Source: Coprinus comatus (Eukaryota; Basidiomycota; Agaricomycetes; Agaricales; Agaricaceae). Taken from it: a DNA stretch of 64,000 nucleotides. The notes below the pieces were generated by a model. The model had not been told where the DNA came from. It did no database searches and worked only from the letters and a program-made list of their open reading frames with translations. This document shows positions 47,915-60,059 of this stretch, in pieces (position 1 is the first letter of the stretch; each line of letters opens with the position of its first letter). Both the position numbers and the translations under genes were made by a program. The DNA is taken from positions 183,945-247,944 of the forward strand of contig JAWPGT010000034.1 of NCBI GenBank assembly GCA_034638255.1, written 5' to 3'.

Positions 47915-50254
47915 CTACGCCTTCCTCGGTCCAAAAAGCTGAGCCTCATTAAACGAAATGGACACATCCGCAGGAGCTTTAATCTCATAAACCGTTTCTA
48001 ACTTGATTTTATCATCAGCGTCAATACGCCATTTATATTCATACAACCCATCTTTCTCTTTCTCCCATTTAACCCTCAATCTATTCTCATCATCATTTTC
48101 GTCACCCTCATTGTCCCTCTCGTCCTTAACAGTTGCAGTTGTAGAGGTCATAGTGTCCACATTAACAAAAACACCTTCTTTGGCATCAATCAACTCTTTC
48201 GGTTTCCTTAACAGAACTTTGACTCTTTTTTCTTCAGCTAATGGCATTGGTAAAGCGTCTCGGATGAGCAACTTTTCAATAGGGAAACCATGTCTATTTT
48301 GAGCGGTTATAGTAACCGTGTACGTTGTTGCGTTAATGATTTCAGCAAACGCTCCAGCTCCTTCTTTTGCGGATTTGTATAAGCGGGAGTAAGACATTAA
48401 AATGGATGGATCATCGCCTAATGTGAATTTGAACGTGTCGTTGCGGTTTACGTCCTAGGGTTTTGTTGTTAGAGTGAAATTGGTATGAAAGGTGTTGAAG
48501 AGAGCTTACGGAAATGGTAGTTTTGGAAACGTAACTATCATCTAAGATGACGCTGACGGGACCCGGAAGAAGACGATAATCGCTATTATTACCGGGTTAG
48601 CTCAAAGTTTCACACAACAAAAAAAAAACATCGACTCACTTGAAGATAAACCCGAGCATCAATTCTTGGTACAGAAACATATTCCACATCCGTTTGGAAA
48701 GTTAAAACAGCAATAGTAACAATATGTTCTTTACCATCAGATGGAATACTACTCTTTCCACGAACGGCATAAGTCAAAGCCATAGGGGTTTGAGTAACCA
48801 ATTTTTCTGGATTTTCAGGCTCCCTTTCATCGCTCTCGTCGCCGAATTCATCTGGAAGGGCAATGACGCCACTGTCCGATGGCTCTTCTGCATTGAAAGC
48901 AGCTGTTCTAAAAATACCTCCCGTATTACCAAAAAGGCCAGAGGTGCTAGCACCAAAGGCAGTGATGTTAGTAGCGCTGCTACCAAAGGTGTTAGCAGAG
49001 CCAAATACATTGCTAGCAGTACTAGGGCCGGCGTTGGATGTAGTACTCGCTCCAAAAAGAGAGGGTGTTTGTTGCCGTCCAGTAGTAGAGCCAAAAACAG
49101 CTGCTCCAAAACGTGGTGCCTGCTGTTGCTGTTGCTGCTGCTTGTCGGCTTCTTGTATCTGCCGCTCCATGAAGGAGCCAATTCCAAGGCTTGGATGAGG
49201 ATTAAATGCCGATATCGGAGGTGCTGGTTGAGTAACTCGTCGACCTCCGAAAACGTTATTGGATGTGAGTATCCTCACAGGTTGAAGGGCAGGAATACGT
49301 TTGATTATAGTATCGGTTGCAACTGTGCTCAATGTAAGTGAAGCATCAGTCCAATCTTCTCCAGTGGATTGTGTGATACAAGCACGATAATGAAGGGATA
49401 CAATTCGTGAGGGCTGTCCATTTTCCCCTGTGACAGCGTTGAGCTCATACGTTGGTACCCAATTGGTATTGTTGACAACTACAAAAGGGTTGCGTGTGAG
49501 AGAGAATCAATATCCAATATGAAGGCTTGAACTTACTGTAAGTCAACTTCAGGTTAACTTGGACATCAACCTCGGCAGTAATAATAGCAGTGAGCTCAGT
49601 ATTGGCAGTTCCTTTGCTTGAAGATGCCTTGCGCTTTTCTTCATTAATCTTTCTATCAATTTCTTGAATTTTCTCCGTGAGTTTAGCAACCTAAAAATAA
49701 ACACGAGTTGTTATTCTTCGTTTGCCACATATGGAAACAAAAGACTTACAGTTTGTATGTTTTTCTTTCCTTGTTCGAGAAAGTTGCTCAAGAAACCATT
49801 CATAACATCAGGACTGGTATGCTCGCCGGTTATAGTATTTGCATATTTTATCAATATTTCAGCCTGTACATCAAGAACCTTTTTCTCGCTCGCGAGTTGG
49901 TCCTTTGTGGCTTCTAATGCACCTAAGGTGTACTTCCCCGCATCATAGGCTGGATTGACAGATGTTGAACAAACAACATCCGACAAGTATGTTTGATTGG
50001 AACCGGTACTATTCAACCCAGAGATGCGTACGGACTGCGTATCAACCATGCTAGGGAGCCTGCTAATAGAAAGCTTATTCTGTCCTTTCTATTTGACAAT
50101 AAACGGACAACAATTACTTCAGTAACCTTGAAGTACATACCTTTAGTGTGACATCAAATACTCTCACGACTTCTGCTTTAGAAGACTTGAGAATCATCAC
50201 TGATTTGACAGGATATTTAGTCACGACAATGTTCATTGTGTTGAGAGAGGTCAT
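47915..50254 (-). CDS. DUF4139-domain protein, copy 1
   Basis: Member of the DUF4140/DUF4139 family found from bacteria to fungi, function unknown. Exons: 50254-50141, 50088-49750, 49690-49537, 49478-48640, about 48593-48510 and 48454-47915; about 689 residues. N-terminal KSVMILKSSKAEVVRVF and KLSISRLPS belong to the DUF4140 part. A coiled coil follows (KLTEKIQEIDRKINEEKRK), then the DUF4139 core VPTYELNAVTGENG, STGEDWTDASLTLS, DYRLLPGPVSVILDDSYV and the RNDTFKFTLGDDPS end region. A Gln run and an FG-like insertion (VFGS, LFGAS, AFGAS) sit in exon 4. The junction to exon 5 is irregular: the expected GNNSDYRLLPG has no AG in front of it, and the nearest AG shifts the frame. Confidence 0.8.
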
Positions 50255-50470
50255 GGCGAGAGTAGGGATGGCAATCACGACAACAACCTGATGTTCTTAT
50301 ATACCTTCTCCAGACCTTCTTTGTCCATAGGCTTCGGGTCGAGTCAGGGGCGGTCAACTAGCTTCGGCACCGGATTACATAATTTAGCAATGTTTGTTTT
50401 GGAAGGTGTTAACAAACAGATCTAGTACAATGGACTGTGAGCACGTTCCGTATTTAAATACCATGGCTTC
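50255..50470. promoter_or_regulatory. Shared divergent promoter region
   Basis: Only 216 bases separate the start codons of the minus-strand DUF4139 copy and the plus-strand charged-repeat gene. The two genes must share or tightly abut their promoters. No specific factor site is recognised. Confidence 0.5.
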
Positions 50471-52431
50471 ATGCTGCACATTCCAATGTCCAGTTCCAAC
50501 GACCGAGTCATGAAACCGGATATCCCAACAAATACTTCAAATGGTACTCAAAACACTGGCTCAGGTCTCTTGGGCTTCCTAAAGCCATGGAACAATTCCA
50601 CAACTCGTGTACAGGGTTCTAGTAAAGCTGCGGGTACAGCTTCTAAAGCAATGTGGAAACTCAGACCACCAGCACTTCAGCTTCGTTCATTATCGGAGCC
50701 AAATTCACCAATTGATTCAAGTAGACCAGAAACACCAAAAGATTATGTTTCTATGCTTGGCAGTGTGTTGCGACAAAACCAAATCCGATTTATCGATCAT
50801 CCTGGAGAGTGGGAAGCTTTTCAAAGTAAATACCAAGCGTTAGTAACAAAAGCTCGCCTAAAACTACACCTATTGATGACTCTCAACAGGCTATTTTATG
50901 ATGGACATCCTGTAGATGGGAAACTCATAAAGAGAAACCGTCCATTACCAACCGCACAGAACTCGGCTAAACACCTTCTTCAGGAAATTACGGTTAGGAT
51001 ACACATTCTTTCTCCAAATGTGATACCAACATTGCTGATGATACTTAGGAAAGAATGGAACTCTCAACATGATTTAAATCATACACAAGCAGAAGGAACG
51101 CAACGAAAAGAACCGAGGAATGATAAGAAGGGTGACAAGGAACGAAAACGAGACAAAACTCGAGAGCGTGAACGAACTCGGGAAAAGGATGATAGTAGAG
51201 GATGGGAATCAGATAGACCTCACAAAGATAATCCTCGTGAAAGGGAGAAAAGGAAAGATCGCGTAGGAGAATATGATAAAGTCGAAGAAAAGTCCGATCG
51301 TGAGCGCGAGCGCGCCAATAGGAAGAATCAAGATGGGCGAAAAACACCTCAAGTTGCTGAAAAGGAACGAGAAAACCCTCCATATCGTCATGAACGTCAA
51401 ATATCCGATCCAGTTGATTATAGTGGCATCTCACGTCGCCAACGTTATAAATTGTATGAACCCAAGCATTCACCTGCTCCCGCTGTATATACCTTGGTAG
51501 AAGATTCAGAAGTGGGAAGTACTGCTGCTACCTTTCGTACCACTCAAATACCTCATGGGGTGCCAAGAGTTCCTACTGTAGTTGCGTATCCTGGTGACGA
51601 TGGAAGTCCTGGCAGGATGAAACTCAATAGCGCTAGAGATAAAGACAATCGGGATGCACGAGGGCGCGCAGAAGCCACTGAAACACCATACAAGAAACGA
51701 AGGCAGCGATCAATGTCTTTAGGTCACGAACTGGAAGGAAGAGCAAGACGACACTCAAGATCGCGTTCACGAACTCCTAGACGAGAACGCGCGAAAACCA
51801 GAGAACGAGACAAAGGAAAGGCGCGTGAACAGGAACGTGAAAAAGTGAAAGATAGAGAGAGAGAAAGAGAGAGAGATAAAATCAAAAACAGAGATCAAGA
51901 TCGGGATAAAGATAGAGATAGCGATAACAGAGACAGAGATCGAGGCAGAGGCAAAGACAGAGAGAAAGAAAAAGAAAAAGACAGAGAAGAAGAACGAGAA
52001 ACGGAAAGGGAGAGGGAGAGGGAGAGGGAACGGGAACGGGAACGGGAAAGAGTACGGGAAATGGAAAGACAAAGAGAGTTGGAAAAACAAGGTGACAGAC
52101 AGAAACAGAGGGATTGGGATCGTGAAAGGGAGAAGGAGAAAGATAGAGATCAATATCCAAAATTCAAGCAGCGCGATACGGTACGACCAATGTAGCCAGT
52201 GATCATGCATACAACCAATCCAAATCTTCAACAAATCAACCGAGCTCTAGTGCGACTAATCTCAATCAACCACCTTTACATGGGGAAGCTCCAGTGTCTG
52301 GTCCTGCAGTATTACCAGGACCCTACCCACCTCGAAAGCCTGGTGAAACCAGATTCATGGAAATTTTGATGTCTCCAGCACCAGCTTTTTATTTACAACC
52401 AATATTACCATCCGAACCGCCGAGACGCTGA
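50471..52431 (+). CDS. Hypothetical protein with long Arg/Glu/Asp/Lys-rich region
   Basis: I do not recognise the family. The N-terminal 200 residues look folded (LRQNQIRFIDHPGEWEAF, RLKLHLLMTLNRLFYDG, SAKHLLQEITVRIHIL). A mixed-charge stretch of about 330 residues follows, made mostly of RE, RD, KD and ER repeats, as in nuclear-speckle and RNA-processing proteins. The first open frame stops at 52197, but Pro/Ser-rich coding-like sequence continues in another frame to a stop at 52431 (VLPGPYPPRKPGETRFMEIL). A 77-nt intron from 52092 to 52168 (GTGACA to TTCAAG) would join them in phase and give 627 residues. This intron is inferred only from phase. The gene lies between the two DUF4139 paralogues. 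Confidence 0.65.
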
Positions 52432-52883
52432 GTAAATTTCTTCTTTATCTTTTGTTTCTCTAAATCTATTGTCATACCCTGCTTTCGTGCTTATCCGTTA
52501 TCATTGTGGGGTTTGGATCGATATACCCCTCGGCTTTTGTTCACTTTCACTAATGTTGTTATGTATTGTTCCGTTTTCGTCGTTGTTCTCCAATGCTCAT
52601 AAGTGACTGTAATCTAATACCCTGTGTTGTTGTTCTATATCAATATTATCATTTGATTGTTCAGTTCGTTCTTGCTCTAGAACCTGATGCCTGAATGTAA
52701 TAGGCGTGCAAACATATCTCAATGGTAGAATCAGAAATCACGCACCCGTAATGGTACCCATGTGAGTACGATTTCGAAAATGTATAAAGGGATTTGTGAG
52801 TCAACCGCATGGAAAGGCTGTATACTTACCATTTTCCCATCAAACATAACCTACAACTGGTTGAAACATTGAAATTTTGAAAG
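52432..52883. other. Intergenic, 3' flank of the charged-repeat gene
   Basis: About 450 bases, T-rich as expected for a 3' UTR. No gene recognised until the small frame at 52884. Confidence 0.4.
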
Positions 52884-53124
52884 ATGAATGACATCAACAT
52901 CATTGCCGCTTCATTCCCTATTGTGGGAGCGGCCATTTGGCTAAGTGAGGCCATCGAGGATGGTATCCTTTTCTTTTTTATCATTTTCTTAGTTCTTCAT
53001 TATTCTCTCTATTTTCGCTCTCGTTTTACATCTACTTTACGTCCTGACTTTAATTTCCGTCATTTCTAGTGCTTCAGATACTTCAAAGGGGGCAACCCTG
53101 CCCGCTAAGGGTGTTTTTAGATAA
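52884..53124 (+). CDS. Candidate 41-residue membrane protein
   Basis: An ATG at 52884 begins MNDINIIAASFPIVGAAIWL, one hydrophobic helix, then SEAIED. A GTATCC donor at 52963 and a TTCAG acceptor ending at 53077 give exon 2 (53078-53124) with TSKGATLPAKGVFR and a stop. Total coding length is a multiple of three. The earlier TTCTAG acceptor would instead open a long compositionally odd frame. The size and the single helix suggest a small subunit of a membrane complex, but no family is recognised and it could be chance. Confidence 0.35.
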
Positions 53125-53366
53125 TAACTTGTGTTGTTCGTGGCCGTTCGTTTACTCAAATGTTTCGAATCTCTCATTTCCGTCTCTTAGCATACGTTTT
53201 ACTGCACGTGTTTTGTATTTTATATACGGGCAACGCCCTTTAATCGAGTTCCAAGTTTTCTCTTCCCCCCACGTCCTCTATTTAAAGTTCTACTATCCTC
53301 AGAAGATTCTCATTTAACTTATTTTACGGACTCCTTCTGTATTTCCACTTCGTACTCGCTCTCCAG

Positions 53367-55648
53367 ACTCGAACTCATCCCCACACTATCAAATCCATCC
53401 TTATCCTCAAATCATCGAAAGCAGAGATAGTTAGAACGTTTAATGTCGATTTAAAGGTATGAGCATACTTCCAGGGTTTGATTTGTATATATATATCGTA
53501 CTGATTTATTTCACATTCACAGGGAGGACAAAATAAGCTCACGATCACTCGTTTACCTTCTGGAATCGAAAGAAACTCAGTTAGAATCACTGGACTCAAT
53601 CCTTCTGCTCCTACAAATTGGACCTACCTTTCCGATCTTGTTTGTACTATACCAAAACCAGGGAAAAAGAAAAATGGTTCTGGGTCAACAAAGAACGATT
53701 CTGAAGAATATCAACATCTACGTGATTTGGAATCCAAGTATCGAACATTGGTGGCTGAACTGGAGATTTTGGAAATTCAAAGAGATAGTTGGGCTCAGTA
53801 TGCTAGGAATTTGGCTCAACGTGCTATTATGCAGAATCAAACCTCTGCCGATCCAAATGCTGTGAGTAGATTTTTGGCGGAATATGGGGAAGCTGGGAAA
53901 GATAATGCTCAAAAAGTGTGTAAATTGGGATTTCTCGCCGTTTGATTTGTCGAGCCTGATGAGTGCTTTTGTTTCTAGCTGGAAGATCTTCGAAGGAAAA
54001 TTGAAGAAGCTAAAAGTGGGATTAAGAAAGAGAAAGAGAGATTGTCTCAGGTTAAAGGATCTCTTGAGACAGAAATTATAGCTGTTATAAACGCCGAGTT
54101 TGAAACCAAGGTTGAACTGAAATTGTCCTATAGTAAGCATTTTTTTCTAGCATGCCTACCCTGTGACTTCATGCAGCAATATACTAAATACGAGTGTGTT
54201 ATCCCAGTGGTTACTGATGCTGACTGGTCTCCAACCTACGAACTATATACTACTACCGGGGAAAATGGTAAACCCTCACGCACGGTATCTTTACATTATC
54301 GTGCGCGTGTTCGCCAAAGCACAGGTGAAGATTGGAATGGAGCATCTTTGACTCTTAGTACAATTTCTGGGGACACAAACATCAAGAACTTACCGAAGCT
54401 TGAACCGATTCAACTTGAAGTTCCTTATCACCTCAGAGACACATACCCCCATGCTCACCATACCCATCGTTTAAATTCAAACCATGCTGCACCAGCAGCG
54501 ACAATGATGGTATATGGTGACGGCAGGAATCGTTCTCGTTCTCGTTCCCGTGCAAGGTCACCGCGTGCCCGTGAGTTTTTGTTTTCCTATATTAACATTC
54601 TACTTGGAACTTTACATAACGATGTATTAGATCATTATCACAGTGCGCCTGCACAAATAATTATTCAACAACCAGCGATTGCTCGTGTTGGTAACGATCC
54701 AGATGTCCTTAGCTTGGACTCAGGACTTTCTGAAGATGAAGGTGACGTTATAGAAGCATTTGAAGATACCAAAGAATCTGTATCACAAACCCCCATGACT
54801 TTGACTTATTCTGTTCGTGGAAAATGCACTATACCTTCAAATGGGAAAGAACATATTGTTACAATTGTTGTATTACAATTGGAGGCTGAGTTGGAGTATG
54901 TTTGTGTACCGCGAGTTGATCCAAGAGTTTTCCTCCAGGTAAGTTCATTTCCAATATCAGAGACATCGTCATCTCACTGCTCACTTGATTCAAACCTGTT
55001 ATCTTTAGGGTCAAATCAAGAATGATAGTGAATATAGGTTATTACCTGGACTGGTGATTAATATGATGGATGACAGTTACGTCTCCAGTACCCAAATTTC
55101 TGTTCGTTTTTTTATTACCACACACAATGCTATATATATTTTAACATTTCTATCTATAACAGGGTGTTAACCGCAGCGATACATTTACATTTACACTCGG
55201 AGATGACCCATCAATTGCCATTTCTTATGAAAAAGTATCCAAGACAGATCAAGAAGGAGCAAGGACTTTCGCTGAACCTATCAAAGTCGTTACATATACG
55301 AACACAATCACAATTCAGAACACACACACTTTTTCCATCGAAAAGGTCACCATACGAGATGCGATTCCGATTCAGAAGGATGATACTATTCAAAAGCCTG
55401 ATAAACGTATTAAGGTTGTTCTTAAACAACCTGTAGAATTACAAGAAGCAAAAGAGGGTGAATTTATCCAGGTAGTTGGGGATAGACCAATTGACAGTAA
55501 ATCATTGAAAGTGAAGTGGGAAAAGGAGAAGGAAGGGTTATATGAGTATCGATGTGAAATAGGAGCTGGTGAACAAACTAAGTTTGCAACTGTGTTTGAA
55601 ATCAAATCACCAGAAGACCTTACATATACTTTCTCTAACTCGGAATAA
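53367..55648 (+). CDS. DUF4139-domain protein, copy 2 (5' end unresolved)
   Basis: Paralogue of the gene at 47.9-50.3 kb in opposite orientation. Exons from the first homologous base: 53367-53456, 53523-53915, 53979-54132, 54208-54570, 54631-54938, 55009-55101 and 55163-55648, all in phase, at least 628 residues. KSILILKSSKAEIVRTFNV opens the DUF4140 part. A long coiled coil follows, then the core SPTYELYTTTGENG, STGEDWNGASLTLS, YRLLPGLVINMMDDSYV and SDTFTFTLGDDPS. Intron positions match copy 1 at several places. This copy has an Arg/Ser repeat (RNRSRSRSRARSPR) where copy 1 has Gln and FG-like repeats. No in-frame ATG precedes the first exon, which begins after a CTCCAG acceptor. An upstream exon is probably missed, or the start is lost. 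Confidence 0.78.
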
Positions 55649-57172
55649 AGCTGATTGTTGTTTGAATGATGGATAGGGTGTTTTAAACTTTTATTGGCTT
55701 ATCGTTCTTTCTTTGTACATACAAGAGAACCCAGCAATCGTATATACAGTCTCAGGCTCTTTGTTATTCAAAATACACTTGTAACACACGCGATCCCCTT
55801 CAATCCACATTTAAACCCGAAAACCTGACCTGTGACTTAACTACATATGTACATATTTATCTTTATCTTTGAAAGGTTTGATCCTAACCGAACAACCCAC
55901 CTTGTTTAATAAACACAGGAACAAAAGACTGATATCATACAACTTACAGGTTCACATAAATTACCAAAAGGAGCACCTAAGATAGTCCCAGTTTGTTCCA
56001 GTCAGGGCACTTAAGGGCAATCAGAGTCGATCATCAGATATTTCATCATTAAAAAAGAAATAGGGTACAACTTAATTTCGACCTCGGGAATTTTATTGTG
56101 GAAAGAGTAACTAATGACGCAGAGACAACAACGGTGTCCACTGGGTATTCGAAAACAGAAAAGTAATGAAAAAATAAGGTAACGTCATCCGAGAAGCAAA
56201 GACGTCAATAATTTAGATAAATATAGACATGATCTTCCAAGAATCGGAGTGTCCCTTTGTTATTATTACACCACACAACTTAACTATGTATATAACATCA
56301 ATCATTTTTTTCTAATGAGAACTGGAAATCCCCGTCTATAGATAGATGTATTATCATCGCAAAGTGCAGGAGAAAGAATTTCCATACTATTTAAGGCTTT
56401 ACGCGAATGATTTTCAAAGGCGAGAGATCGGATTATACAGTACATAACCATAACACACTGACCCGTATGCACCGTGGTAATATATCAGTACCAGAAACCT
56501 TCATTGTTATCCTTAACTTCACCGATACATTTATTGTACATCGAAGGTATGAATCATTGATATAGTACCGCGTATTCTAATATTCTTCGCAGACATATTC
56601 ATTTTATTTTTACATACCGTATGTACCTACTATATGCACTAAGCAAAAATATGAAAAATGTTCATCAGAGTTCGTAATATTTATCAAAAAATGAGTAGTC
56701 ATGAATAGTAAGTATAATAATAGAAATACCTCCAGTGAAAAATGGGGTATTCTAAATCATAACAAACTTGTCGTTACAAAAGAAATCAAGAACTCGAACA
56801 AGAACAGGAAATCGTGTACGGTGTTCTAGAATCGACAGAGAGAGGAAGAAAAGGAGGGGGGATAGCAAAGTGACCATAAGAACGTGTTGAAAGCAAGATG
56901 AAAGAAGACCAGATCAGCACCTAATAGAAAAATATACATGAGCAAGTTTGTGTTAAAATACTTGAAAGATGTATGTGTGCATGTGCGGAGATAAATCCAT
57001 ATGTGATGAAGCGTGCAAGATGCAAGGTGGGGTATCAAATAGGAGAGCGTTCAGTATGAAAAAAAAATCCAAAGATAAAATGCAGAAAATGACGGTGTGA
57101 TGCAAAACGACTCAGTAAACAAGAAACCCGCCCACCCACCCACACGCACAGGATCACCTCTTAAGAGTTTTT
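55649..57172. other. Intergenic between convergent genes, no gene recognised
   Basis: About 1.5 kb of AT-rich sequence between the stop codons of the second DUF4139 copy and the monooxygenase. It should hold both 3' UTRs. No repeat array or RNA gene was seen. Confidence 0.4.
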
Positions 57173-59806
57173 TCAACACACCGAAATGCTTTGCGTTTCT
57201 TTCACAGCCTGCGCAACCACAACTTCAAAGAAAGCTTTATCCGCTCCCCTACTCAAATCTGCCATTCTTCCAGTTGAAAGCCACCAATCATCAGCAGCAT
57301 GTTCCGCATTATAAGCAAATTGATCCAAGATTCCTTGCCATTCTTCCCAACCATCAGAAACATTTGCTTCGTCCGCAATTTCGAACAGCATCTTCCCTTC
57401 ATCCCTTTTCTTCCTCATAGCCGCATCTCTATGATTGGCCATGGCCCGGGGAAGCGTTTGGTATTCGATATCTCCCAATTCCTTCTCATATGCTCTTACA
57501 TCTCTTGATCTTCTAACCTCTTCATATCCATCAAGAAGCATCGTGATTTGTTCTAAACGATGCATATGTGAAAAGAGCCTTCCGAGGGTCACAGCATCTT
57601 CGAATGCAATGGCGGCTTCTTGTACAGAACCAGCCTAGAAAAAATCATAAACAGAACGCATCAGAAAATCATGTAAAAAATCGGAGTGAATAAAACAATA
57701 GAGAATGGGGATCAACTTACCGCTATAGGTTGTGCAGCGTGGCCTACCAGGGCCAAAGGACCATCCGGATGGTACCAATCGTCCAATGGATTACCCTTGT
57801 TAACAGTAACGATATGTGGGTCACGAGACCATTCTAGCAATTTACGCAACCTACATGGGGATAAAAGATCAGTTGTTGAAGACAAATAAAGAAATTAATG
57901 GGGATAAGAAAACAAATTGAAATATCGCAGGAGAGATCAAATAAATGGGAGGAAGACGAAGACAACCCCAAAAAAAATCGAAGGAGAAATTCACTAAGGA
58001 ACCATATGTGGGAAAATATCAATGAAAGGGATGAGGTCCTCGGATACGGCTCGGATATGAAAGTGTTTAAAAAAGCATCCGATATCCTCCACCAATAGAA
58101 TAACAATCCAAAGACAATAGCTCACCTAGGCTCTGCATTCCCTAACAATCGAATCATGCGATCCTTACTACCTTGCTCCAACCAACCCGTTGGTTCCCCT
58201 TCGACCGGACCATAAACCACCAAAGCATATTCACCGTCTTTCTAGAAAATAAAAAAAAAAGTTCAGCCAGGCATTCAAATCAAAAAGGAGAAAGAAAGAA
58301 AAACGAAAAAAGGGTTTTGCCAAATAGAGACAATAATACATCCAATTGCAGCACGAGAAAGGGTAATTTGGGTTTGGGTTGCATAATGGGAGAAGAAAGG
58401 GGAGAAGGCAACGAAAAAAGGGAATCTCGGAAACCGGAAAAGCCGAGAAGTATAACACTGTTTCTCAAAAGATAAAAGATAAAATAGACTTACCGCTGGC
58501 CATCCTAAAACAGCAACACCATCGCCAAACCAACCGGCATTGAGTCCCTGCTGTTACAATAAACGGCCATTACGGAGGGATGCGGTATATCAACACGAGG
58601 AAGTGAAGTTTGAGTGTACGTGGTACCCATAACAAGCCGCATCAGAAGAATGTCCAGGGGTTAACGTTATGCGTGAGAAAGAGATCGAAAAGGGAAGGGG
58701 GATGTAGAGATAGAGGATGACAAAAATAATTAGTTTTTCGGTTCATAAAGAAACAAAATCGTTTTTTTTTTTTTTTGATTTCGCTTACCTGAGTTTGGTC
58801 ATACAAATCTGCTGTTTCTACATCAGCAAGAATTTTACTCTCGGGTATAGTGGTACTACAAGGATAAAACTCATCAGTAAATAAATATAATGGAGGGGTA
58901 TAAAGAAACTCACCTATACACGTTGTAAATAGATTTCACTGAATCATCTTCGGAATCAAATAAAGTTCTTGTGATACCGTCGTATCCATCAGCACCAACG
59001 ATAATATCCCCCTGTACGACTTCTCCACTTTCCAAAGTTACCGTCTTCGCCTCTAAATCAATTGAGACGACCCTGCATCCATATCGGAGTTCAGCATCGT
59101 GTTCCTTGGCAATGTCATGCAGGAATTGCAGGAACTTGCAGTGCTAGGCGAGGAATTCCAGAAAAAGAAAAGGATGAACATGCATTCCGGGAATAACTCC
59201 AGGAGCACTCACAGTAGTAAAAACGAAGTCACCGCCAGCATCCGAAATCAACTGCTTCTCCCAAACATGTCGACCCAAGAGTTCTCCGGTGTCCACTATA
59301 CACGAATATGCCAAGTCAGCCAGTTTATCGAAGTTTTGGGAATATGATTGATAGAGAATATGTATGTATGATTGACATCAACATATCTATGATTAGAATC
59401 AGACTATAAAAATAGCCACTCACAGAGTCTAAGGTCAATCCCAGAGGATGCAAGAGCAATCTCTCTTAATCGACGTTCATAGCCCCACTCATACAAGACT
59501 TTAGTTACATTAGGGGGTAACCGGCAGCCACCCGTCGTTACCTAGGAATGGGGAGAAAGCGATCAAACCAGTGGTAAAGCATTGAACGAAGTGTGGTAGC
59601 TAACCGGAGAGACATCTGGCCTTGCTTCAAAAACAATGGGACGATGTGAGGCGCGTGCAAATGCAATGGCGGTGGTTAGTCCACCGACACTTCCACCGAC
59701 GATAAGCACACGAGCCGAGACAGTGTTCTAAAAACATGTATTACGTCAGAAATGCAGTCCAAAGATAAAAACTGGACATGACGAGATAGAAGAGACCAAC
59801 CGTCAT
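57173..59806 (-). CDS. FAD-dependent aromatic-type monooxygenase
   Basis: Flavin monooxygenase of the salicylate/3-hydroxybenzoate hydroxylase type; uses NAD(P)H and oxygen, substrate unknown. Ten exons splice in phase to 463 residues: 59806-59801 (only 6 nt), 59727-59605, 59541-59424, 59295-59213, 59143-58914, 58855-58789, 58550-58494, 58241-58126, 57850-57721 and 57634-57173. The Rossmann motif RVLIVGGSVGGLTTAIAFAR and the end Glu (FEAR) are at the N-terminus. GGCRLPPNVTKVLYEWG, GDIIVGADG (the DG motif) and PDGPLALVGHAAQPIAAGS follow. The last normally reads GDAAHP (GD motif), so Asp and His are replaced by His and Gln. The C-terminal half has EEVRRSRD and a helical tail. FAD binding through the first two motifs looks intact. 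Confidence 0.85.
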
Positions 59807-60059
59807 GAAAGGGAGGTTTTCGAAATGCGTAAAGGTGTGGGGAGGAATGAGTCTGGGCTTGAACGGAACTGGGCAGCGATATATATATATACAAAGGTAA
59901 GCGGAAGCGTGTGACACATTGACACTCAGGGCCTAGCAAAAAATCCGGTTATCTGAGATCGATCCAACTCTACGTCTTAAGATCTTGTTCTGTCTACATT
60001 TGTACTAACAACGGCGGAAGATTCTATTGCGCTCTTCCTCAGCCCTGTCGAACACATAA

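Noticed and set aside
51045..52234. Minus-strand Phe/Leu/Ser-rich frames opposite the charged-repeat gene
   Set aside because: Antisense of RE/RD repeats always gives such frames.
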